Assembly (NCBI GenBank): GCA_964512655.1
Contig: CAZEJT010000002.1
Span: 186,001 to 250,000 of the forward strand
Source: VBOC01 sp964512655
GTDB lineage: Bacteria > Bacteroidota > Ignavibacteria > UBA10030 > SZUA-254
Direction of reading: 5' to 3'
Length of the DNA stretch: 64,000 nucleotides
The translations under genes were made by a program, and so were the position numbers. Below the pieces are notes generated by a model. That model had not been told where the DNA came from and searched no databases. It saw only the letters and a program-made list of their open reading frames with translations. Shown here in pieces: positions 51,683 through 58,800 of the stretch. Position 1 is the stretch's first letter; each line of letters begins with the position of its first letter.

Positions 51683-52692
51683 GCGGGACCGAACGGCGCT
51701 GGTTTCTTTTTTCCTCCCGAGATAAGTATGAACACAAGGCCGAGGACGATCCAGAAAAACTCGCGGATCCGCATCACGACGCCGAGATAGACTCCCAGAA
51801 GCGGAGGAAGCGCCAGGCTGCCGAGCCCGAGCGCCAGGCCTCCCTCGCGCGCCCCGAGATTGAGGGGAATGAAAAAAAGGATATTGATGACGATGGAATA
51901 GAGAACGTAGAGAAAGAGAGCGGCTGTCATCCCGACCTCGATCCCGATGCCGTGAAGGATGAAATAGACCTCAAAGCCCATGCAGACGCGGCTCACGAAT
52001 TCGAGAAGGATCGCAAGGAGAAGCCTCGGCCTCGCCGAATGATACGGGGCCGTGAGGGTTTCGTCCATCTCCTGTAAGTGCGCCCCGTAAGCCTCCAGCT
52101 TTCCACCCGCCTTCCGGAGGAAGGGAATTTTCTCAAGAATCGGCTGCAGAATCCGGAAGACGCCGTACCTGTGTCCGAGAAACGTCGCCACGATGATCCC
52201 TGACACCACAAGGCCGCTCAGCGCAAGCGCGGTCTGCACAGGGAAGGAGAGCGGAAGAACGATCAGAGCCGCCACGACGCCCGTAAGGAGGATGAGCATG
52301 TGTCCGAGCAGGTGAATCATTCTGTAGAGGACCACCGCGGAAATCGCCTTCTTGGTTCCGAGCGCGGGGGTGAGCGCATGCACCTTGTACGGTTCTCCGC
52401 CAAGAGCGAGGACCGGGGTAACATAGTTGATGACGAATCCTGAAACCGTCAGCATGAAGATCCGCGCAAACGGGAGGCCGTTCCGATGTTCACCGAGAAG
52501 GAGCATCCAGGCGGCGGCGTTCAGGAGGTAGATGACGAACCAGATCAGAACGATCACGAGCAGGCTCCAGCCGGCTCTCTCGATATTCTCGGCAATCCGG
52601 TCGACGCCGAAGTGCGCGACGAGGTACACGAACGCTGCGAGTCCGAAGACAAAAAAACCGATTCTGGCCGGGGGAATCTTCACGCCGCTCAA
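51679..52692 (-). CDS. UPF0104/AglD-like (lysylphosphatidylglycerol synthase transmembrane-type) protein
   Basis: The 337-residue integral membrane protein has about eight hydrophobic segments. It contains the family features VTPVLALGGEPYKVHAL near 95, AVVLYRMIHLLGHM near 120 and the late loop IPLNLGAREGGLALGLGSL. Relatives include the flippase domain of MprF and the archaeal AglD group, which move or modify lipid-linked head groups. In this operon a role in flipping the product lipid is attractive but unproven. ATGA overlaps with mlaD and the DUF457-like gene. Confidence 0.8.
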   Translation of the reverse strand: MSGVKIPPARIGFFVFGLAAFVYLVAHFGVDRIAENIERAGWSLLVIVLIWFVIYLLNAAAWMLLLGEHRNGLPFARIFMLTVSGFVINYVTPVLALGGEPYKVHALTPALGTKKAISAVVLYRMIHLLGHMLILLTGVVAALIVLPLSFPVQTALALSGLVVSGIIVATFLGHRYGVFRILQPILEKIPFLRKAGGKLEAYGAHLQEMDETLTAPYHSARPRLLLAILLEFVSRVCMGFEVYFILHGIGIEVGMTAALFLYVLYSIVINILFFIPLNLGAREGGLALGLGSLALPPLLGVYLGVVMRIREFFWIVLGLVFILISGGKKKPAPFGPA

Positions 52693-53651
52693 AAGACCGA
52701 AAAGTGAACGTATCGTTCGGGATGCTCCCTCAAATCGATGAGAAACCGGTTGAGGTCCTTCATCAGGCTCATCGTCTGGAGATAGAACTTCCCGTCGCCG
52801 ACGAACCTCGAGACGCTGCTCGAATCGCTTGCTGCCTTGCCCATAAGCGAATCGGCGCGCGATGTGAAAGACGAAAGGCTCGTATAGAGCTTGTCCTCCA
52901 TGATGAGCTTGCCCATGGTCCCCTGCCCCCGGCTCAGCTGGCCCGTAATCGTCCTGAGGTTTGCGGAAACCTCGGTCACGCTGCGCGAGAGGGAGTCGTC
53001 GTAGACGAACGATCCAAGGAGCCCGCGCCTCTTCTCCACAGCTCCCATGACCCCGTTCAGGGAGGCTACGAAGCGCTCCACCCCCGCGGCGACGTCGGGC
53101 CTCTTCATCAGCCGGCCGATGGAGCCTTCCCCTTTCTCGATGGAGGCGGCGATTCTGCGGGAGCTCGCCATCAGCTCCGTGAAGTCGGCGAGCGCCGCCT
53201 TAAACTGCGGACCCGCGGTCTCGATGTCGAACGACTCCGTGATGGGGATGAACCCGTTGTCGGCTACAGGCTGTTCGTTCTGGTTGCCGATTGTCAGATC
53301 GATGTACTTGTCGCCCAGAAGCCCGATCGTTTTGATCTGGGCGCTGGTGCTCGTGGTGACAGACGGGCGGTACTTGGAGAGAAGCGTCCCTGTCACCTCC
53401 ACCCCGTTGACCCCGTCCTTCGTCACGAAGACCATCGAAGTTACATAGCCGATCTTGAGCCCGCCGAGGGTCACCATGGCGCCGTTCACGAGCCCGTGCA
53501 CGTTGGTCACGAAGAGCTTCACCGGGTAGGTGGAGGTGAAGACGTTCTGCTCCGTTCCGACGATGCTCACGATGAATACGAAAATGATGAGGCCGATGAG
53601 AAGCACTATCCCGACCTTCAGGTTGGCCCACCGCAATTGCCGAGCGTCCAT
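52689..53651 (-). CDS. mlaD: MCE-domain lipid transport protein (MlaD-like)
   Basis: The 320-residue protein has an N-terminal transmembrane helix (about 13-31). One MCE domain follows at about 40-125 (VKLFVTNVHGLVNGAMVTLGG, LSKYRPSVTTSTSAQIKTIGLLGDKYIDL), then a long helical region. MlaD forms a hexameric ring that shuttles phospholipids across the periplasm with MlaE and MlaF. It shares one base with mlaF. Confidence 0.9.
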   Translation of the reverse strand: MDARQLRWANLKVGIVLLIGLIIFVFIVSIVGTEQNVFTSTYPVKLFVTNVHGLVNGAMVTLGGLKIGYVTSMVFVTKDGVNGVEVTGTLLSKYRPSVTTSTSAQIKTIGLLGDKYIDLTIGNQNEQPVADNGFIPITESFDIETAGPQFKAALADFTELMASSRRIAASIEKGEGSIGRLMKRPDVAAGVERFVASLNGVMGAVEKRRGLLGSFVYDDSLSRSVTEVSANLRTITGQLSRGQGTMGKLIMEDKLYTSLSSFTSRADSLMGKAASDSSSVSRFVGDGKFYLQTMSLMKDLNRFLIDLREHPERYVHFSVF

Positions 53652-54415
53652 TAGGCGTTTTCTTTATGGGGAGTGAGAAGACTCGCTTCTTCGCGGACTT
53701 CAGATACAAAATTCTGGACGAAAGGATCCGTAGACGACAAGAGCTCGTCGGCGGTTCCGTCGAAGACCACCCTTCCGTCGCTCATCAGCGTGAGCGAATC
53801 GCCGACCGCGAACGCGTCCCGCAGAATATGCGTCACGACGACGGAAGTCACGCTCCGTTTCTGCTTCAGCCTCATGATGAGCTCGGTGATGGTTTTTGCG
53901 TTCAACGGGTCGAGCCCCGTCGTCGGCTCGTCATAGAGAATGATTTCCGGATTAAAGGAAATTGCGCGCGCGATCGCGACCCGCTTTTTCATCCCGCCGC
54001 TGATTTCCTCCGGGAGGAGGTCCTGTGTCTCCGGGAGATTGACAAAGTCGAGGCAGTCCTCGACCCGTTCCTGGATCGCCTTCGGGTCCATGTCGGAATG
54101 CTCTTCGAGGAAGAACGCCACGTTCTCGGCCACGGTAAGGGAATCGAAGAGCGCGTTCCCCTGAAAGACCATCGACATCCGCCGCCTCACGGGCATCTTT
54201 TCGCGCTCGCTCAGGTGTGTGATGTCGATGTTGTGGACGAACACCGATCCTCGGTCGGGCTTCCACAAGCCCAGGATGATTTTAAGGAGCGAGCTTTTTC
54301 CCGCCCCGGAGGGGCCGAGGATGACCTTCGTCTCCCCTTCCTTCACCTCGAAAGAAACATCGTCAAGGATTTTTCGGCCTTCAACTTCGACGCTGACGTG
54401 TTCGAGACGGATCAT
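53651..54415 (-). CDS. mlaF: MlaF-like ABC transporter ATP-binding protein
   Basis: The 254-residue ABC ATPase has Walker A LGPSGAGKSSLLK near 34, ISGGMKKRVAIARA near 140 (the Mla-type signature) and Walker B ILYDEPTTGLDP near 165. It belongs to the MlaFEDB lipid transport family rather than to drug or Lpt exporters. It follows mlaE by one base. Confidence 0.93.
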   Translation of the reverse strand: MIRLEHVSVEVEGRKILDDVSFEVKEGETKVILGPSGAGKSSLLKIILGLWKPDRGSVFVHNIDITHLSEREKMPVRRRMSMVFQGNALFDSLTVAENVAFFLEEHSDMDPKAIQERVEDCLDFVNLPETQDLLPEEISGGMKKRVAIARAISFNPEIILYDEPTTGLDPLNAKTITELIMRLKQKRSVTSVVVTHILRDAFAVGDSLTLMSDGRVVFDGTADELLSSTDPFVQNFVSEVREEASLLTPHKENA

Positions 54416-54416
54416 T

Positions 54417-55202
54417 TCAGAGAATGGACCAGATCACTTTCGTGAAGATGAAATCGTTGAAGAGCACGATCACCGATGCCACGACGACCGCGTTCACGGC
54501 CGCTCTTCCCACTCCTATCGTCCCCCCCGTGGTCGCAAGGCCGTAATAGCAGCTGATGGTCGATATGAAAAAAGAAAAAATTACCGGCTTTGCAAATCCG
54601 ACGACCAGGTCCTTCACCTTCAGGTCGTAGATCGCGGAATGCCAGTAGAATGACGGATCCACGTGGAGCCACAGGTCGGAGACGAACATTCCTCCGAGGA
54701 TGCCCACCAGATCGGCGATGATCGTCAGCGGCAGGAACATGATCAGCGCGGCGACGAGCCGGGGAACGGCGAGCTTTTCCACGGGATTCGTCCCGAAGGC
54801 GCGCAGGGCGTCGATCTGTTCGCTCACCTGCATCGAGCCGAGCTCGGAGGCGTTCTTGGCCCCGGTCCTGGCCGCGAGCATCAGTCCCGTGATGACCGGC
54901 CCCAGCTCCCGGATCAGGGCAAGAGACGTGGTGCGGCCAACGAGCAGTTTGGCTCCGAACGTTTCAAGCCGGTGTCCCCCTTCGATCGACATGATCACCC
55001 CCATGAAGAGTCCCGCCAGGAAGACGATCACAAACGACTGTGCCCCTATCAGGAGCATTTGTTCCATCGTGTCCTTGCGGTACCTCCAGGCCGATCCGAG
55101 TGACCGGACATTCTCAAAGGTGAAGAGGGAATACTCCTGGAGGCGGAGTATGGACCTCTTGAAAGAGAGAATGGGAGATATCCTGCCTGCAAGTCCTGCC
55201 AC
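54417..55202 (-). CDS. mlaE: MlaE-like lipid transport permease
   Basis: The 261-residue permease has about five membrane helices with the family motif LIRELGPVITGLMLAARTGAKNASELGSMQVSEQIDALRAFG around residues 90-130 and VPRLVAALIMFLPL after it. MlaE/YrbE dimers form the membrane channel of MCE transporters. It lies between the nucleotidyltransferase and mlaF. Confidence 0.93.
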   Translation of the reverse strand: MAGLAGRISPILSFKRSILRLQEYSLFTFENVRSLGSAWRYRKDTMEQMLLIGAQSFVIVFLAGLFMGVIMSIEGGHRLETFGAKLLVGRTTSLALIRELGPVITGLMLAARTGAKNASELGSMQVSEQIDALRAFGTNPVEKLAVPRLVAALIMFLPLTIIADLVGILGGMFVSDLWLHVDPSFYWHSAIYDLKVKDLVVGFAKPVIFSFFISTISCYYGLATTGGTIGVGRAAVNAVVVASVIVLFNDFIFTKVIWSIL

Positions 55203-55204
55203 CG

Positions 55205-55906
55205 TCAGGAGATCCTCAGGAGGTCTTCGGCAGCCCGGATATCGGCGGCGTGATCGATGTCGATGATCTTCGAAAAAGGAAATGCTTCAAGGCGGTACCC
55301 ATGCCCGAGGAGATGCTCGAGGAAATTGCGCAGCCGTTCGATTCCCCCCTTCAGAGCGGCATCGATTTCGGCAAATATCCTGGGAGAGAAGACATAGAGC
55401 CCGCCGGTTACGTATCCGGGGCCGGCTCCGTCCTTCTTTCCGAATGATGTGATTCTGTTGTGCTGGTCGACCCGCACGTAGAGGGGCTTTTCGTCGTCCA
55501 CGAAATCCGTCACGGCAAGCACTCCGTCGGCCGATGTGCGCTCTCCGGCAAACGAGAGAAACCGGCCGAACTCCTCCTCGTGGAAGATCGAATCTACGGT
55601 CGAGAGGAGGAACGGACCCCCTCCCAGGAGCGGGGCAAGGGCAAAAAGGCTGTGCATCGAACTCGGCGTGCTCTTCACCACGAACCGCACGGGCACGGTG
55701 AAGCGTTTCGATTCCACGAACTCTTTGACTTCGAGCGACGCTTCGTTGACGATGAGTGCGATCTCTGTGATCCCGAAGCGGATGTACGACCGGATGAGCC
55801 GTTCGATGAGCGGAATCCCGTTCACTTCTACCAGGGGTTTCGGAGGCGTGATTCCTTCAGACTTGAGCCGGCTCCCTTCACCGGCCGCGATGATACCGGC
55901 TTTCAA
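55205..55906 (-). CDS. Sugar-type nucleotidyltransferase (candidate CTP:inositol-1-phosphate cytidylyltransferase)
   Basis: The TTG at 55906 gives 233 residues beginning MKAGIIAAGEGSRLK. An earlier in-frame TTG at 55945 lies at the candidate -10 box and is unlikely. The GxGxRL-x(n)-PKPL signature (AAGEGSRLK ... PPKPLVEVNGIPLI) is that of nucleotidyltransferases with a Rossmann-like core. LLSTVDSIFHEE and VTGGLYVFSPRIF follow. IPCT enzymes, which activate inositol 1-phosphate with CTP for CDP-alcohol phosphotransferases, belong to this family. The choice of substrate is inferred from the operon. Confidence 0.82.
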   Translation of the reverse strand: MKAGIIAAGEGSRLKSEGITPPKPLVEVNGIPLIERLIRSYIRFGITEIALIVNEASLEVKEFVESKRFTVPVRFVVKSTPSSMHSLFALAPLLGGGPFLLSTVDSIFHEEEFGRFLSFAGERTSADGVLAVTDFVDDEKPLYVRVDQHNRITSFGKKDGAGPGYVTGGLYVFSPRIFAEIDAALKGGIERLRNFLEHLLGHGYRLEAFPFSKIIDIDHAADIRAAEDLLRIS

Positions 55907-55935
55907 AACGTTAAATTTTTTTAAAATTGAGCGGA

Positions 55936-55964
55936 AAGATAGCAAAAAATCGGCGGATTTACAA
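55936..55964 (-). promoter_or_regulatory. Candidate promoter of the inositol-lipid operon
   Basis: On the minus strand TTGTAA (55964-55959) and TATCTT (55941-55936) are 17 bases apart. Transcription would begin near 55929, leaving about 23 bases before the TTG start at 55906. An AT-rich tract surrounds it. Confidence 0.45.
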
Positions 55965-56001
55965 GCCGTTTTGCGGGGCCTGAGAATGAACTTTTTTTAA
56001 C

Positions 56002-56030
56002 GTGACACTTTCATCAACTCTTCGTATGTT
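56002..56030 (+). promoter_or_regulatory. Candidate promoter of the coiled-coil lipoprotein gene
   Basis: GTGACA (56002-56007) and TATGTT (56025-56030) are 17 bases apart, in the divergent region 55907-56078. The gene has an AGAAGGAG ribosome-binding site 6 bases before its ATG. Confidence 0.45.
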
Positions 56031-56078
56031 GCGCCCGTCACCCACGACCACACAACTCAATATCAGAAGGAGTATCTC

Positions 56079-56942
56079 ATGGCGAAATATCTTGCCCTCG
56101 TAGTCGTTGCGGTCCTCATCGGCTGCACCGACAGAACGGATGAGCTGGAGAAGCAAAATGCCGAACTCCGCAACAAATCGAGCGAGCTTTCGGCAGACCT
56201 CTCATCGCGCGACGCGTATATCGACACAGTAACGCAATCGATCAATGATATTTATGCCAATCTCGAGGGGATGCGGTCTAAGGAGAAGAGCATCGTCTCC
56301 GAGACGAATGCCCTCGAATCGGGGAAAAAGCTCACGAGCCGTGAGGTGCGCCAGCGCATCCTCACACAGCTGGGCGAGATCGATGCGACCCTCAAGGGGA
56401 ACAACCAGAAACTGACCGATCTCCAGAAACGGATGAATTCGTACCGGACCCAGTTTACCGGTATGAAGAAGATGGTCGCCACCCTGAAGCAGACGATTGA
56501 AGAACGGGAAGCCTCCATCGCGGCCCTTGAGCAGAAAGTGCACGGGCTCGAATCCGACCTGACGGAGGAAAAGCGCGTGGTAGGCGAGAAGGAAGCCGTC
56601 ATCGCTGACCAGACGAATAAAATCAATACGGGCTTCTATATAGTCGGAAAGCGGTCGGATCTCGAGCAGAAGGGAATCATCGCGAAGGATGGAGGATTCC
56701 TCTGGGGTCTCCTCGGATCATCCACAATCCTCGCGAGCGGGATCGATCAGAAGTACTTCACGCCGATCAACAAGGTGAGCGAGCGTACGATCCAAGTGAA
56801 CGGGAAGATCAACGAGGTCATCCCGAAGCGCGGAGAAACGCTCTACACCAAAACTCTGGTAGACAACAACCAGTCAATGCTGACGATCGCCGAGCCGGAT
56901 CAGTTCTGGCAGGATAAGTATCTCGTGATCATCACGGACTGA
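56079..56942 (+). CDS. Coiled-coil lipoprotein, possibly Cbp1-type surface protein
   Basis: The 287 residues begin with a signal peptide ending in LIGC (Cys16), a lipobox. A long coiled coil follows (about 20-185, with many Glu/Lys/Gln heptads such as NAELRNKSSELSADLSS). A compact C-terminal domain comes next (GFYIVGKRSDLEQKGIIAKDGGFLWGLLGSS ... WQDKYLVIITD). The C-terminal domain resembles proteins annotated in Bacteroidota as Cbp1-family adhesins, but the match is from memory and uncertain. Transcribed alone, ending at a strong terminator. Confidence 0.6.
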   Translation: MAKYLALVVVAVLIGCTDRTDELEKQNAELRNKSSELSADLSSRDAYIDTVTQSINDIYANLEGMRSKEKSIVSETNALESGKKLTSREVRQRILTQLGEIDATLKGNNQKLTDLQKRMNSYRTQFTGMKKMVATLKQTIEEREASIAALEQKVHGLESDLTEEKRVVGEKEAVIADQTNKINTGFYIVGKRSDLEQKGIIAKDGGFLWGLLGSSTILASGIDQKYFTPINKVSERTIQVNGKINEVIPKRGETLYTKTLVDNNQSMLTIAEPDQFWQDKYLVIITD

Positions 56943-56956
56943 GGAAGGTCGCATTG

Positions 56957-56992
56957 AAATGCCCCTCCGCGAAGTCGGGGGGGCATTTTTTT
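56957..56992 (+). terminator. Intrinsic terminator
   Basis: ATGCCCC (56959-56965) pairs with GGGGCAT (56980-56986) around a 14-base loop and is followed directly by a run of T residues (56986-56992). It lies 15 bases after the lipoprotein stop codon, so it ends that transcript. Confidence 0.85.
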
Positions 56993-57018
56993 GCCCTTCG
57001 GCGAGAAAAAACAATAAA

Positions 57019-57060
57019 AAACCGTTGCACCCACCTTTTTCAAAGCGTTTGCAACGGTTT
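57019..57060. repeat. 11-base inverted repeat in a 461-base gap
   Basis: AAACCGTTGCA (57019-57029) is the exact reverse complement of TGCAACGGTTT (57050-57060), with 20 bases between. Each arm looks like half a LacI-type operator, so the pair could be a regulator site; a hairpin is also possible. The surrounding stretch 57061-57237 contains nothing recognisable apart from AT-rich sequence. Confidence 0.55.
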
Positions 57061-57237
57061 GTACCCATCCTTACCTATCCACCGTACCTAATCCACCATC
57101 TCACTATCCATACGTAGGAGGATGGGATCTGTTTCATCTAACGCACCCTCCCGCGATTAGGTTCCCATTCTGAAGAGAATCCTTTCGATAGTACTCCCTC
57201 CAAAATGCAGGTTTTTGCCGTCGAAAAACTGTTAGTT

Positions 57238-57336
57238 TCGCCGCGTCTGCGACGGAATGTATCTTTGGGATCTCCGCGACCCCGGGGGAACTGATGTCAC
57301 GGTCCATACCGTGACATCAACGCCGGCTTCAGCCGT
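57238..57336. repeat. Composite palindromic repeat locus 4 (degenerate C, B, A fragment)
   Basis: The C module is diverged (57238-57284). B is nearly intact (57291-57320; ATGTCACGGT and ACCGTGACAT arms). A is only a fragment (57321-57336). It lies just upstream of thrC, and one open frame runs through it into thrC, which explains the misleading upstream extension of that frame. Confidence 0.75.
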
Positions 57337-57403
57337 CTCGTCTCTGCACCAACGCGAAGCGTCTTTTTTCGTATATTTTGCCGACATCGATGGAGCAAAC
57401 CGA

Positions 57404-58576
57404 TTGAGCACGACGTATTTTTCACACTTGAGCTGCAGTGCCTGTGGAATAATCTACCCCGCAGCCGAAGTCCACACCGTCTGCCAGGCCTGCGGCAAGG
57501 CTCTCCTCGCGGAATATGATCTTCAAAGGGCGAGGGCGGAGCTGAAACCCCGCGACTTTGGTTCGCTCGAACCGGGGCTCTGGCGCTACCGGAAACTCCT
57601 TCCCGTTACAGATGACGCATCGGTCATCACGCTCGGAGAGGGCGCAACCCCGCTTCTCAGGCTGAAAAAACTCGGAAAGGAGCTTGGCCTGAGCCAGCTT
57701 TTCATCAAAGACGAAGGTCCCAACCCCACCGGCTCCTTCAAGGCGAGGGGAATCGCCCTGGCGGTCTCCCGGGGGGTGGAGCTCGGCATCAAGGAAGCTT
57801 CAATGCCTTCCGCGGGGAATGCAGGAGGTGCGCTCGCCGCCTATGCGGCAAAGGCGGGGATGAAGGCGCATATCTTCGTTCCGAAAGACACCCCGGTCGT
57901 CAATATCCGGGAGGCGTCGCTTTACGGTGCCGAGGTTGAGCTTGTCGACGGCGTTATCAGCGACGCCGCAAAGCGGATGAACGAGCGCAGGAAGGGGACG
58001 GCCTGGTTCGACATGTCGACGATGAAAGAGCCCTACCGGCTCGAGGGGAAAAAGACCATGGGCTTCGAGATCTCCGAGCAGTTCGGATGGGATCTCCCGG
58101 ATGTCATCATCTACCCGACGGGGGGAGGAACCGGCTTGATCGGAATCTGGAAGGCGTTCCGGGAGCTGGAGGCATTAGGGTGGATCTCTTCAAAGAGGCC
58201 GCGGATGGTGGCTGTTCAGGCATCGGGGTGTGCCCCGGTTGTGAGGGCCTTCGATCAGCATGCATCCGAATCCCTCTTCTGGGAGGGAGCGAAGACCGCC
58301 GCCTCCGGGCTTCGCGTTCCGAAGGCCTTCGCAGACTCGTTGATTCTTCAGGCCATCTATGAGAGCGGCGGCCGCGCCGTCGCAGTTGATGATGCCGACC
58401 TGCTTGACGATATGCGGAAGGTGGCGTCGCTGGAAGGCATATTCCTGTGCCCCGAGGGTGCGGCGACTGTGACTGCAACGCGATCACTCATCGGCAACGG
58501 CTTCATCAAGGCCTCCGACCGCGTTCTCCTTCTGAACACAGGCACCGGCTACAAGTACATTGAGCTCTTCACCTGA
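57404..58576 (+). CDS. thrC: Threonine synthase
   Basis: I choose the TTG at 57404, preceded by GGAG with an 8-base spacer; the longer frame from 57257 crosses a repeat module and is rejected. The 390-residue PLP enzyme converts O-phosphohomoserine to threonine. It starts with a zinc-ribbon-like segment (CSACG ... CQACGK) common in this family. GEGATPLLRL, the PLP-binding NPTGSFKARG and the phosphate-binding YPTGGGTGLIGIWK follow. It is a single-gene unit. Confidence 0.93.
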   Translation: MSTTYFSHLSCSACGIIYPAAEVHTVCQACGKALLAEYDLQRARAELKPRDFGSLEPGLWRYRKLLPVTDDASVITLGEGATPLLRLKKLGKELGLSQLFIKDEGPNPTGSFKARGIALAVSRGVELGIKEASMPSAGNAGGALAAYAAKAGMKAHIFVPKDTPVVNIREASLYGAEVELVDGVISDAAKRMNERRKGTAWFDMSTMKEPYRLEGKKTMGFEISEQFGWDLPDVIIYPTGGGTGLIGIWKAFRELEALGWISSKRPRMVAVQASGCAPVVRAFDQHASESLFWEGAKTAASGLRVPKAFADSLILQAIYESGGRAVAVDDADLLDDMRKVASLEGIFLCPEGAATVTATRSLIGNGFIKASDRVLLLNTGTGYKYIELFT

Positions 58577-58633
58577 TACCGTCGTATCACGGCATCCATC
58601 CCAATCGAAGGGAAGATCCTGTGGCCGCAGGCT

Positions 58634-58800
58634 GTAGGCGTCGGCTTTAGCCGGCGTCACCTAATGCAAACTGGTGTCACGGTCCATACCGTGACACCAG
58701 CCGGGACCTCCTCTGCCTCCGTTCGTTCCGCCGCTCCGCGGCTGAACGCAGCTTTGGGGCGCTCCGCGCCCCCAGTGTAGCCGCCGGCTTTAGCCGGCGT
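58634..58800. repeat. Composite palindromic repeat locus 5 (A-B-C-A)
   Basis: Convergent gap 58577-58799 contains A (58634-58657), B (58671-58700, perfect 13-base arms), C (58720-58773) and A (58777-58800). The last A copy ends exactly at the stop codon of the leftward gene. The order differs from loci 1 and 4. No coding potential is visible in the gap. Confidence 0.88.

Noticed and set aside
57257..57403. Upstream extension of threonine synthase
   Set aside because: The extra 49 codons translate the B repeat module and lie before a better TTG start with a Shine-Dalgarno sequence.
9698..58800. CRISPR array
   Set aside because: The repeats are few, scattered between ordinary genes, of three types, with irregular spacing and no cas gene nearby.
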